Under the pieces are notes generated by a model, which worked only from the letters and a program-made list of their open reading frames with translations, had not been told where the DNA came from and ran no database searches. From Paracoccaceae bacterium (GTDB taxonomy: Bacteria; Pseudomonadota; Alphaproteobacteria; Rhodobacterales; Rhodobacteraceae): DNA of 47,456 nucleotides. The stretch spans positions 1 through 47,456 of the forward strand of contig JAJEBG010000004.1 in the NCBI GenBank assembly GCA_022824005.1, written 5' to 3'. A program made the position numbers and the translations under genes. Of the stretch, positions 15,989 to 24,762 are shown piece after piece. Numbering within the stretch: position 1 is the stretch's first letter; every line of letters starts with the position of its first letter.

Positions 15989-18145
15989 ATGCGAGTCATG
16001 ACGGACATTATCGGCGATTGTATTTGGGCCGCCGTTTGGCTTGATGCTCAATCCACACGACATGATTCGACTCGCGCCCTCATTCACCGAGCAACTGGCC
16101 ACGCCAAAATCGAATGTTTGGTTGATATCGGTTTGCCGATTCTCCAGTTGCAAAAGCTGACATTCACTCCAAATCAGACATCTCGAGAAGATATTTTAGA
16201 CTGGTTGGCGGAAGATGTTCGGGCGGTGGCCTTCGGTGAAGCATTGGTCTTGAACCTTTTATCACGCAAGGCCGATTTCCCCATTCGACAGGGAACAGCG
16301 GAAGTCCCCGACGAATCAAATTTGTCATCTGATCTCATCGAATTGGTTGACTTTATGGATTTCGACGCCTCAGATTTCCCTCAAATCGACAATCAACAAG
16401 ACGAGCATTTGTCAATTTCCGAAGAGGCTTTAGACGCCGGTCTTGATACTGAATTGCTAAGCCGAATTGACGAACAAATTTACCCGATAGCACATGACGG
16501 TTTTGGCCCAGAAGTCAACGATTCCGCCTTTTTAGCCACGCAAATGATGATCAAAGACCAGTCAGAACATAATATCACTCTGCCAGAAGATTTTGACGCG
16601 GTTGATCTCGAATCATCAAAGCAGGCGCTCGCCGCCATTGCCGCACCGAACGCCGCGACTGTATTCCATTACGGAGATCAGACATCAATGCATCATCAGC
16701 AATGGTTGCAAGCGGCCTTCGCCTATCCATTGCTCGCCGAGAAGTTGGTCATTGACCCAACTTTGCGTAGGGCGATTGAGGCGGGGGAACCTTTAGCGGC
16801 GGCTCTTTTGAAGAGTACAGGCCTCAGTCGCGGTCATCTAAAGCGGGTTAAAAAACTACAATCCCCTCTTCCCGCTGAACGCCTATTTGAATTTGGTGAG
16901 ACGGCGCTCGGTATGGACCCGGTGGGAATCAACCGTATCCGCCGGTATAGCATTGGGGGTGATCTCAATCTTGACCCGTTAATTGAACTTTTTCGAAGTT
17001 ATCCCGCTGACTGGGTGCCCCACAACGAAAGTGAATGGTGTGCCTTCAAGGATATCGCCTCCGCCTGCGGATTGCCGGTCAATTCGGGGTTTGGAGTGGC
17101 CATTGAAGACGTATTGAGGGCAAGCAAGGGACAATGGTCAACATTCCGGTCATCGCTGGCGCGGGCCTACGGAATGAAGATTGACGATTTTGATCGGAGG
17201 CAAATGGTTCTTGCCACAGCTGATGCCTTCGAGATGGTTGATGATTTTAGGAATTGCGTCATCTTTCCACTATTGCTGCAGACCATCTCTGACTCGGGCC
17301 ATCCCCTCCCCGCGCCATCGCCAGATATCTTCTCTAAAGGACGCGCCATCGCCTTTAATATGATCATTGGCGAAGCCAAAAATATTCCTGGTACATTGCT
17401 ATCCTCCGCCCGCCACTGGGCAGCGCGTATCCCGGCATTGATGGCCGCCGAAACTGTTGAGGACGAAACGCTCACGGAGGTCAGCCAAACACATGTTGAT
17501 GGACAAACATGGCCGCAACTTGCCGCCAATTTTACCGCCAAAAATGGACTCGTGATACAAAATCTAAACACCCGAGAACAACTCAAAGAAGAATCTGAGC
17601 GACTCCGCCATTGTGTGGGCCGGTTGTATTTGCGCTCGGCAAGCAGGGGTGATTGCCATATTTTTTCCGTTCGAAACGCTGATTTATCGCAAAGTTTCTC
17701 GACGATTGAGCTGTCTCCATTTGACGAAAATACCACCGTTCAGGCGGCATTGTCGCAATTGCATATTGTCCAACACAAGGCGTTGAGTAATCGGAAGCCA
17801 AATAAGAAAGCTCACACGGCTTGCCAAGAATGGCTCTCAGCCTTGCGGTCCGGTGACCATCGCATAGACCTCGAATCAGCCCAATCATGGCGGCAGCATC
17901 AAAAAGAACAATATCATCTTGAAGGTGAAGGCAGCCAACATTCGAGAGCGGCCATTGAAATAAAATGGAAAGCGGCTCTCGGCCGAAATTGGCATTGTCC
18001 TGAGGTTGGCGTCCGGGTTTGGAATGAATGGAAATCGTATATTCTGCGTGGCGAGTTGGCGCGCATGGAAAACCGAGACTATCTCCTGACAAAACCTGAA
18101 GTGAGAAACATCTTGACGCTGCTTTGCCCCTCTTCCATCAATTAG
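15989..18145 (+). CDS. PcfJ-family protein of unknown function
   Basis: This 718-residue protein is assigned to the PcfJ-like family by its C-terminal third: LKEESERLRHCVGRLYL (the conserved HCVG at about residue 541) followed by CHIFSVRN and a short beta region (SFSTIEL). The family was named after a gene on an enterococcal conjugative plasmid and occurs in many alphaproteobacterial chromosomes; its function is not established. Residues about 100-190 are highly acidic with many Asp and Glu, and the middle is helical and hydrophobic with Trp. No signal peptide or clear membrane segment is visible. It stands alone, divergent from dusA, and ends about 160 bases before tRNA-Asp. The ATG has an AGGTG upstream. 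Confidence 0.75.
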   Translation: MRVMTDIIGDCIWAAVWLDAQSTRHDSTRALIHRATGHAKIECLVDIGLPILQLQKLTFTPNQTSREDILDWLAEDVRAVAFGEALVLNLLSRKADFPIRQGTAEVPDESNLSSDLIELVDFMDFDASDFPQIDNQQDEHLSISEEALDAGLDTELLSRIDEQIYPIAHDGFGPEVNDSAFLATQMMIKDQSEHNITLPEDFDAVDLESSKQALAAIAAPNAATVFHYGDQTSMHHQQWLQAAFAYPLLAEKLVIDPTLRRAIEAGEPLAAALLKSTGLSRGHLKRVKKLQSPLPAERLFEFGETALGMDPVGINRIRRYSIGGDLNLDPLIELFRSYPADWVPHNESEWCAFKDIASACGLPVNSGFGVAIEDVLRASKGQWSTFRSSLARAYGMKIDDFDRRQMVLATADAFEMVDDFRNCVIFPLLLQTISDSGHPLPAPSPDIFSKGRAIAFNMIIGEAKNIPGTLLSSARHWAARIPALMAAETVEDETLTEVSQTHVDGQTWPQLAANFTAKNGLVIQNLNTREQLKEESERLRHCVGRLYLRSASRGDCHIFSVRNADLSQSFSTIELSPFDENTTVQAALSQLHIVQHKALSNRKPNKKAHTACQEWLSALRSGDHRIDLESAQSWRQHQKEQYHLEGEGSQHSRAAIEIKWKAALGRNWHCPEVGVRVWNEWKSYILRGELARMENRDYLLTKPEVRNILTLLCPSSIN

Positions 18146-18307
18146 GTTTGGGCGTTCAGTGACAAATTGTCTGCGCCTCGGCAAGCCCCCTTCTTCCTCA
18201 GAGACCTGCGTGGTTAAGAAAGCGCCTTCGCAAAATGACGACAATGGGAGGACTTCAGGCCAATTCTGAAGCCCATGATCACTCCCCACTTCATCCAAAT
18301 TTAAAGA

Positions 18308-18385
18308 TGGCGCGGTCGACGGGGTTCGAACCCGCGACCTCTGGCGTGACAGGCCAGCGCTCTAACCAGGCTGAGCTACGACCGC
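18308..18385 (-). tRNA. tRNA-Asp (GTC)
   Basis: The minus strand folds as a full cloverleaf. The acceptor stem is GCGGTCG with CGACCGC, the anticodon stem-loop CTGGCCTGTCACGCCAG carries anticodon GTC, and the T-arm has GGTTCGAACC. The discriminator is G, and CCA is encoded (18308-18310). Confidence 0.96.
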
Positions 18386-18598
18386 GAAGCCCCTTTACCT
18401 AACGATAGGAGGAAATAGTCGCAAGGACTAAATTGAATTTTGCTCCACTATGCTGATCTTTCTGCCACGGCAAAGTCTTTTTGAAGACAAGGGCAATGCA
18501 ATGGGCACGAGAGGCCTCTGCACAACAGAGGACAATTTGATCCATCCCAATGGCGATGTGCCCAAAAATGGGACTAGAGGCCTTCATTCAACGACGCT

Positions 18599-18673
18599 TG
18601 GTGGGTGATGAGAGACTCGAACTCCCGACCCCTTCGGTGTAAACGAAGCGCTCTACCACTGAGCTAATCACCC
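18599..18673 (-). tRNA. tRNA-Val (TAC)
   Basis: The acceptor stem GGGTGAT pairs with ATCACCC, and the D-arm is TTAGCTCAGTGGTAGAGC. The anticodon stem-loop CTTCGTTTACACCGAAG gives anticodon TAC. The T-arm is present (GAGTTCGAGTC), the discriminator is A, and CCA is encoded. The gene is nearly identical to the neighbouring tRNA-Val (CAC). Confidence 0.96.
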
Positions 18674-18725
18674 AAGATGCGTCATTTGGCCACGCCCCCC
18701 GGGGAGCGGTCATATCATATTGGCA

Positions 18726-18800
18726 TGGTGGGTGATGAGAGATTCGAACTCCCGACCTCTTCGATGTGAACGAAATGCTCTACCACTGAGCTAATCACCC
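18726..18800 (-). tRNA. tRNA-Val (CAC)
   Basis: The cloverleaf is complete and almost identical to the tRNA-Val (TAC) 52 bases away. The anticodon stem-loop is TTTCGTTCACATCGAAG, with anticodon CAC and a U-G pair at the top of the anticodon stem. CCA is encoded. The likeness suggests a tandem duplication followed by anticodon change; the CAC gene is transcribed first. Confidence 0.94.
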
Positions 18801-18869
18801 GAACCTTTTTCAACGGATTAGTTCACAAAGATGGCCACCGCAACTCCCATCATCACAGTCTCTCTCTGA

Positions 18870-21260
18870 TCAATGCGTTATCGCGGGATTCTCTGGCATC
18901 ACCACGTTTTTCATTGGCCATTCAATGGGCTGAAAATTGCCAATCAAAGCCAATTCCAACACCTCTTTGACATTAGAGACCGGCACAATTTTCAGTTTTT
19001 CCTTCACATTATCCGGAATTTCTTCCAAGTCCTTGATATTCTTTTCAGGCAACAAAACCATATCAATTCCACCCCCTGCGGCCGCCAACAGTTTTGCCCT
19101 CAAGCCGCCAATCGGCAGAATGTTTCCGCGCAATGTCACCTCGCCGGTCATGGCAATATTCTTGTTGACCTTCAGACCCGTTAAAACCGACACAATGGCC
19201 GTGACCATGGCGACACCCGCTGACGGCCCGTCCTTCGGGATTGCCCCTTCAGGCACATGCACATGAGTATCAATGTTACCGAATTCGGTCGGCTTGACAC
19301 CGATCAATGGCGAAATTGACTGTACATAACTCGACGCCGCTTCAATCGATTCCTTCATCACCGTACCTAGTTTTCCGGTCGACTTTATCCGCCCTTTACC
19401 CGGAGTGGCGATGGCCTCTATTGACAGAAGCTGACCTCCCGATGGCGTGTAGGCAAGCCCTGTGACGACGCCAACCTGATCTTTTTCTTCAGCACGACCA
19501 AACCGGTATTTGGGTAGACCCAAAAAAGTTCCAAGCGATTTTTTTGTCACATTGAGTTTATCAACTTCACCCTTTCCGAGCGACACAACCGTCTTTCTTG
19601 CTAGTTTTTCGAGTTCTCGCTGGAGACCTCGAACCCCCGATTCACGAGTGTAGACGCGCAAGATTTCAGAGATAGCCGCGTCAGTGACCCGAAACTCTCC
19701 AGCTGTGACGGCATGCGTTTTACGAATCCTTGGAATCAAATGACGTTTGGCAATCTGCAGCTTCTCATCCTCGGTGTAGCCTGCCAAAGTAATGACTTCC
19801 ATCCGGTCACGAAGCGGCGCGGGGATATTATCTACATAGTTAGCCGTCGTGATAAAGAGCACATTAGAAAGATCGTATTCGATGTCCATATAATTGTCGA
19901 CAAATCGACAATTTTGCGTCGGATCCAAAACCTCAAGAAGGGAACTTGACACATCGCCACGGAGTGCGGGCGAACCCGTTTTGTCCACCTCATCCAATAG
20001 AATCAGCGGATTCACCGACTTAACTTTCTTCATTGATTGGATTATGCGCCCCGGCATTGATGACACATACGCCCTTCGAAATCCCTTGATGAGGGCCTCG
20101 TCACGAACACCACCGAGACTGATTTGAATAAATTCCCGACCCGTGGCGCGCGCCGCCGACTCTCCAAGAGTCGTTTTGCCCACTCCAGGAGGCCCGACAA
20201 GACAGAGAATGGGACCAGAGACTTTCTCGGTTCGCTGTTGAACCGCAATATATTCAAGGATCCGCTCCTTCACTTTTGTGAGTCCATACTGATCCTCGTC
20301 AAGAATTTTCTCCGCTTTCGATAAGTCGCGTTGGACCTCCTTTTTGACGCCCCATGGTATGGACAGAATCCACTCCAAATAGTTTCGGATATTGCTTGTC
20401 TCGGAGTGTGCTCCGCTCAGTTTCTCAAGTCGATTGAGTTCAAAAAGTGCTGCTTTTCTGGCCTCATCCGAGAGTTCAGTCTTGGCGATGCGTTCGGAGA
20501 GTTGTTCAAAATCAGATTTCTCCTTTTTATCCCCCAATTCCTTTTGGATCGCCTTCATTTTTTCGTTCAGATAGTATTCCCGCTGAGTCTTGGTCATTTG
20601 TGACCGCACCCGGCGTTTCACATTTTTTTCGATTTGTGCCGAGTAGTTCTCTTCTTGAACAATCTTAAGAACCGCTTCTAGTCGTTCTTTCACTGACACA
20701 ATTTCCAAAACTTCCTGCTTACGAGGAACTTCAGCATCCATGTGAGAGACAATCGCATCAGCCAGACTGCCTGGATCGGCAAACTTTTCAATTTCCCTGA
20801 GGACATCGTCATTAGCCAATTTCTGGCGCGCCACACATTTTTTGAACTCACCGCGCAGACGCTCTTCCAAGGCTTTGATTTCGCTGATGAACGGGCCTTC
20901 ATTGTCCCATTCATCTTCAACCTTTGTCGTGATGACGTTGATACACTTACCTTCTTCAAAAAATTCGTCAATTCTGACCCGATACTGACCTTCAACAAGC
21001 ACTTTAACATTTCCACCCGGCATGGTCAGGAATTGAAGAATTTCAGCCTTCACACCCATCTCATAGACATCATTGGGCCCGGGATCATCAGTGGAGGTGT
21101 TTTTCTGTGTCGTTAGGATCAGTCCAGTCTCTTCATCAACCGCCTTCTTCAAGGCAACGACGGATTTTGGACGTCCGACAAGCAGGGGGCAGATCATTGT
21201 TGGAAAGACAACAATATCCCTTAGCGGAAGAACGGGCAGTGAATTTTTGTGACGGCTCAT
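18870..21260 (-). CDS. lon: ATP-dependent Lon protease
   Basis: Lon is a cytoplasmic hexameric AAA+ serine-lysine protease for misfolded and regulatory proteins. The 796 residues hold the N-terminal LON domain (LPVLPLRDIVVFPTMICPLL), the AAA+ module with Walker A GPPGVGKT and Walker B LILLDEVDK, and the protease domain with Ser680 in PKDGPSAG and Lys723 in GGLRAKLLAA. The catalytic dyad is therefore intact. The segment after Walker A reads KGFRRAYVSSMPG where most Lon proteins have RGHRRTYIGSMPG, and SPALRGDVSSS also differs from the usual form. ATG 21260 follows AGGAGG closely. The usual clpX neighbour is absent from the window. Confidence 0.97.
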   Translation of the reverse strand: MSRHKNSLPVLPLRDIVVFPTMICPLLVGRPKSVVALKKAVDEETGLILTTQKNTSTDDPGPNDVYEMGVKAEILQFLTMPGGNVKVLVEGQYRVRIDEFFEEGKCINVITTKVEDEWDNEGPFISEIKALEERLRGEFKKCVARQKLANDDVLREIEKFADPGSLADAIVSHMDAEVPRKQEVLEIVSVKERLEAVLKIVQEENYSAQIEKNVKRRVRSQMTKTQREYYLNEKMKAIQKELGDKKEKSDFEQLSERIAKTELSDEARKAALFELNRLEKLSGAHSETSNIRNYLEWILSIPWGVKKEVQRDLSKAEKILDEDQYGLTKVKERILEYIAVQQRTEKVSGPILCLVGPPGVGKTTLGESAARATGREFIQISLGGVRDEALIKGFRRAYVSSMPGRIIQSMKKVKSVNPLILLDEVDKTGSPALRGDVSSSLLEVLDPTQNCRFVDNYMDIEYDLSNVLFITTANYVDNIPAPLRDRMEVITLAGYTEDEKLQIAKRHLIPRIRKTHAVTAGEFRVTDAAISEILRVYTRESGVRGLQRELEKLARKTVVSLGKGEVDKLNVTKKSLGTFLGLPKYRFGRAEEKDQVGVVTGLAYTPSGGQLLSIEAIATPGKGRIKSTGKLGTVMKESIEAASSYVQSISPLIGVKPTEFGNIDTHVHVPEGAIPKDGPSAGVAMVTAIVSVLTGLKVNKNIAMTGEVTLRGNILPIGGLRAKLLAAAGGGIDMVLLPEKNIKDLEEIPDNVKEKLKIVPVSNVKEVLELALIGNFQPIEWPMKNVVMPENPAITH

Positions 21261-21586
21261 TATTGCCTCCTATTGACCTCTTGCAGATTCACCTATGCTG
21301 ACAGTTACCAAGTTTTGAACCCTTCAATTGACGCGGGCCTCTTCTTCGATGGGACCATAAAAGACGAGGTCAAAATCGTCATTGGCCTCACGATCCAATT
21401 GAAAATCATCACCGCTCAATCGTCAAGAAACAGATAGGAGCGATATTCATCCCCTGGTACTGATCGTCGCCTCAAAGGATCGACAGAAAGCAGAACACGG
21501 CGTCTTTAGACATGAGGCTTTAAGTGGGATCGAAAACTTAAATTTCAAGTCCACCCCTCAAAATGACGGGATCAACTTCCTACAGA
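21261..21586 (-). other. Gap upstream of lon with two tiny coupled frames
   Basis: This 326-base stretch should hold the lon promoter; I see no clear sigma-70 or sigma-32 boxes. On the minus strand a TTG-started 31-codon frame (21324-21419), rich in Asp and Glu (FDLVFYGPIEEEARVN at its end), overlaps the stop of another short frame ending GDEYRSYLFLDD at 21416. They read like protein, but I recognise no family. They could be the end of a decayed gene or a leader peptide. Confidence 0.3.
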
Positions 21587-22720
21587 TTATTGATGATCAA
21601 CATTTGATTCACCATAACAGTGAAGAAATTGGTCTGCAAAATTCTCAAACTGGCCCTTGGAAATGGCATCTCGAATTCCGGCCATCATCGTCTGATAGAA
21701 ATAAAGATTATGTTCACTGACAAGCGTCGCTCCAAGCATCTCCTTACACTTGAACAAGTGATGCAAATAACCGCGAGAATAGGAACGGCAGGTCGGACAC
21801 GCACAGGAGATATCTAGCGCATCTTGATCACGCGAAAAACGCGCGTTCTTGAGATTCAGTGAACCTTTCGAGGTAAAGGCTTGCGCCGTCCGACCCGATC
21901 TTGTCGGTAACACACAGTCAAACATATCGACACCTCGCCGCACCGCGCCGATGATGTCGGGCGGTTTTCCGACCCCCATGAGATAACGTGGTTTGTGCGT
22001 TGGCAACATTGATGGGGCATAATCCAAAACCTCAAACATTCTCTCTTGGCCTTCTCCAACAGCGAGGCCACCAATCGCAAAACCATCAAAATCGATCGCC
22101 CGCAATTCTGCGGCACTCTCTTCGCGCAGGTCACGGTAAATTGAACCCTGCTGGATGCCGAAGAGGGCGCGCCCCTCTGGCGCGCCAAAAGATGATCGAC
22201 ATCTCTTGGCCCAACGCATTGACAATTCCATCGACGTTTTGGCGACGTCAAAGGATGATGGATACGGTGTGCACTCGTCAAGACACATCACAATATCGGA
22301 ATTGAGTTGTCTCTGAATTTCCATGGACGTCTCAGGTGACAATTTGTAGAGCGAGCCATCAATGTGTGATCTAAACTCAACGCCCTGTTCAGTCATCCGC
22401 CTTAAGGCCTGCAAACTCATGACCTGATAACCACCCGAATCAGTCAAAATGGGTCGCGACCAATTCATGAAGGGGTGTAACCCACCGAATTCCTCAACGA
22501 TTTGGGCACCGGGGCGCAGCATCAGATGATAGGTATTGCAGAGAATAACCTCCGCCCCACTTGAAACAACACTTTCTGGCTTGACAGCCTTGACCGTGGC
22601 CGCCGTTCCAACAGGCATAAAAGCCGGTGTCCTGATCTGGCCTCGCCGCGTGTGGATGAGACCGAGACGCGCCGTGCCGTTTTGACGCAAGATTTCGAAA
22701 TGGAATGCTTTTGTCGTCAT
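21587..22720 (-). CDS. tgt: tRNA-guanine transglycosylase (queuine tRNA-ribosyltransferase)
   Basis: Tgt exchanges guanine 34 for preQ1 in tRNAs with GUN anticodons, such as the tRNA-Asp of this window. The 377-residue protein has the [13 protein letters not shown] motif with the general acid/base Asp, [26 protein letters not shown], and the nucleophile Asp region [19 protein letters not shown]. The zinc site is CACPTC near residue 305, with a Cys and His in the following [17 protein letters not shown] 22720 gives the family N-terminus (FHFEIL); the longer reading to 22810 adds 30 unrelated residues. Confidence 0.95.
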   Translation of the reverse strand: MTTKAFHFEILRQNGTARLGLIHTRRGQIRTPAFMPVGTAATVKAVKPESVVSSGAEVILCNTYHLMLRPGAQIVEEFGGLHPFMNWSRPILTDSGGYQVMSLQALRRMTEQGVEFRSHIDGSLYKLSPETSMEIQRQLNSDIVMCLDECTPYPSSFDVAKTSMELSMRWAKRCRSSFGAPEGRALFGIQQGSIYRDLREESAAELRAIDFDGFAIGGLAVGEGQERMFEVLDYAPSMLPTHKPRYLMGVGKPPDIIGAVRRGVDMFDCVLPTRSGRTAQAFTSKGSLNLKNARFSRDQDALDISCACPTCRSYSRGYLHHLFKCKEMLGATLVSEHNLYFYQTMMAGIRDAISKGQFENFADQFLHCYGESNVDHQ

Positions 22721-23194
22721 TGACTGCAACGAATTTTTGAGCGCGATGAAAGGCTCACACCTTGACTCCCAAGTCGTGGTAACTTGGCACAAAATTGGCA
22801 TCAGGCCCATGTGTCATCATGTGATATCGACCGGACAGGTCACAGTTTTCTATTTTCATGGGTAAATCTGTCGGTCACAAACCCTCTTTTTGCAAACTGC
22901 GGGGGCCACAATTGAGCACTTCCTTTGAATCGCCTCGGCAGGACAGACATGAGATTCTTCAAACCGGAGGTCATATCTCGGATCATCTGAAGCCATCCTA
23001 TCACCTCACTCGGGTTCGGGAAGACGACAGTGAAATCCCACGCAGATGTTTAATGTCAATCAATGCTATTCTAGCCCCATCACTTTTCCATCCGCAATCG
23101 GTGATACGATCTCATTGTCAAAAAATGGGATTGAAAATAACTTCAACATACCTATTTAAAAGAGTCAGGATTGACGATTGAATTGATCTATCTA
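22721..23194 (+). other. Gap between tgt and sufT
   Basis: No supported gene is visible. A plus-strand frame at 22858-23181 (107 codons) matches no family I know, and its composition looks like chance. The right end holds the promoter at 23131-23158. Confidence 0.4.
23131..23158 (+). promoter_or_regulatory. Candidate promoter of the sufT operon
   Basis: TTGAAA (23131-23136) and TATTTA (23153-23158) are spaced 16 bases apart. A start near 23165 would give a leader of about 30 bases before ATG 23195. A nearer TTG at 23171 would leave almost no leader. Confidence 0.4.
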
Positions 23195-23560
23195 ATGACG
23201 GAACCCCGCGACATGCCATTGGAGGGCATGCCCCTCATTCGGCCCTCAACTACCGACCATCCACTTTACGAGACGGTCGTTGAGGCCTGCCGCTCTGTCT
23301 ACGATCCCGAAATCCCGGTCAACATTTACGATTTGGGTTTGGTTTACACGATTGAGATCAATTCTGACGGCGATGTCGACCTCATTATGACCCTGACCGC
23401 TCCAGGTTGTCCGGTGGCCGGTGAAATGCCCGGTTGGTTGGCCGACGCGGTTGAGCCCTTACAAGGAGTGCGGACGGTGAATGTGGAACTGACGTGGGAG
23501 CCACCCTGGGGTATGGAAATGATGTCTGACGAAGCTCGGTTAGAGCTCGGTTTTATGTAA
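23195..23560 (+). CDS. sufT: SUF system Fe-S assembly protein SufT (MIP18/DUF59 family)
   Basis: This 121-residue protein has the DUF59 core: VYDPEIPVNIYDLGLVYTIE, then LIMTLTAPGCPVAGEMPGWL with the single conserved Cys, and VELTWEPPWGMEMMSDEARL. The PPW and EAR/LGF ending is typical of SufT, a maturation factor for Fe-S enzymes. ATG 23195 was chosen over the TTG at 23171 on promoter distance, though neither has a strong ribosome site. It precedes a SufA-like gene by 43 bases. The core sufBCDS genes are not in the window. Confidence 0.88.
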   Translation: MTEPRDMPLEGMPLIRPSTTDHPLYETVVEACRSVYDPEIPVNIYDLGLVYTIEINSDGDVDLIMTLTAPGCPVAGEMPGWLADAVEPLQGVRTVNVELTWEPPWGMEMMSDEARLELGFM

Positions 23561-23603
23561 TTCGAGACCTTTCACAAACAAGCCGTTGAGGACGGAAGTC
23601 AGC

Positions 23604-23957
23604 ATGTTTGGAGCCCATGGCGCGCCAGCGGTCACACTCACCGACAGCGCGATTAACGAGATCAAGAGATTGATGCACGATTCGGGGAAATTTGGCCTGC
23701 GAATTGGCGTCAAAAAAGGTGGGTGCGCCGGGATGGAATATACTCTCGATTATGTCGAGGACGTTAACCCACACGACGAGGTTGTCGAACAGTCAGGTGC
23801 CAGAGTGATGATCGCGCCCATGGCGCAGATGTTTCTCGTGGGTACAGAAATTGACTATTCATCGAGTCTGCTCGAATCGGGTTTCAAATTCAAAAACCCC
23901 AATGTCGTGGACGCCTGTGGATGTGGAGAGTCGATCAAATTCGATAAGTCTTTGTAA
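23604..23957 (+). CDS. sufA: Iron-sulfur cluster assembly accessory protein, HesB/IscA/SufA family
   Basis: An A-type carrier that delivers Fe-S clusters to apoproteins. The 117 residues include LRIGVKKGGCAGMEYTLDY with the first Cys, and the C-terminal VVDACGCGESIKF with the paired CGC cysteines, so all three ligands are present. ATG 23604 has GGA seven bases upstream. It lies between sufT and tpiA on the same strand. SufA and IscA cannot be told apart by sequence alone; the sufT neighbour favours SufA. Confidence 0.9.
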   Translation: MFGAHGAPAVTLTDSAINEIKRLMHDSGKFGLRIGVKKGGCAGMEYTLDYVEDVNPHDEVVEQSGARVMIAPMAQMFLVGTEIDYSSSLLESGFKFKNPNVVDACGCGESIKFDKSL

Positions 23958-23993
23958 AGCGAAGAGTCTCCATACTATTCTTGAGGATTAACC

Positions 23994-24737
23994 ATGACTC
24001 ATTATCTTCTGGTCGCTAATTGGAAAATGAACGGTTTGGCCGGCGACATTGATGAAGCCATCCGTATCGCTGATGGATGTACCCATCCAAACCATCAGGT
24101 CGTGATCTGTCCTCCTGCCCCTTTGCTCAGCCGAATGAGCACCATTTTGGACCATGAAAATGTGCATTTGGGAGGGCAAGATTGCCATTCTTCCAAATCA
24201 GGTGCCCACACAGGCGATCACTCAGCACAGATGTTGGCAGATGCCGGTGCCAATTATGTGATTCTTGGTCATTCAGAGCGGCGGGCGTTTCACCATGAGA
24301 CCAGTGAATTGATCAACCTTAAAGCACAAGCCGCTTGGCAGGCAGGACTCACAGTGATCATCTGCGTGGGTGAATCGGAGAGCGAACGGCTAGAAGGTCG
24401 TGAAACCGAAATAGTTGGGGACCAGTTGAGCGCGAATATCCCTGTGCCTGAATCGGGCAAAGGAAGACTCGTCGTTGCTTATGAGCCGGTATGGGCCATC
24501 GGAACGGGACGGGTTGCCGAGAAAGCAGAAATCGCCAATATGCACCAATTTATTTTTCAATTTTGTCAGCGTCATCTTGCTTCCGAAGATTCTATCCCTA
24601 TCCTTTACGGTGGGTCGGTTAACGCCACCAACGCGGTCGATATTTTCTCAGTGCCTCATGTCAGCGGTGCCCTAGTGGGCGGCGCGTCTCTCAAAGCCAA
24701 GACTTTCAATCCCATCTTCCATTCGTTGCCCAATTAA
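23994..24737 (+). CDS. tpiA: Triose-phosphate isomerase
   Basis: TpiA interconverts dihydroxyacetone phosphate and glyceraldehyde 3-phosphate. All active-site parts of the TIM barrel are present in the 247 residues: ANWKMNG with Asn and Lys near residues 9-11, YVILGHSERR with the catalytic His, VVAYEPVWAIGTG with the catalytic Glu and flexible loop, and LYGGSVN for phosphate binding. It is convergent with lpdA, 25 bases away. It would serve the glyceraldehyde 3-phosphate released by Eda in this window. Confidence 0.97.
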   Translation: MTHYLLVANWKMNGLAGDIDEAIRIADGCTHPNHQVVICPPAPLLSRMSTILDHENVHLGGQDCHSSKSGAHTGDHSAQMLADAGANYVILGHSERRAFHHETSELINLKAQAAWQAGLTVIICVGESESERLEGRETEIVGDQLSANIPVPESGKGRLVVAYEPVWAIGTGRVAEKAEIANMHQFIFQFCQRHLASEDSIPILYGGSVNATNAVDIFSVPHVSGALVGGASLKAKTFNPIFHSLPN

Positions 24738-24762
24738 GGGGGTTTGAATGTGCAAGATCACT

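Noticed and set aside
18308-18800. tRNA cluster as an integration site of an island
   Set aside because: No integrase and no displaced copy of a tRNA 3' end was seen on either side; the neighbours are housekeeping genes apart from the PcfJ-family gene.
22858-23181. 107-codon open frame between tgt and sufT
   Set aside because: It matches no family I recognise, has a chance-like composition with scattered Cys, His and Arg, and runs through the sufT promoter.
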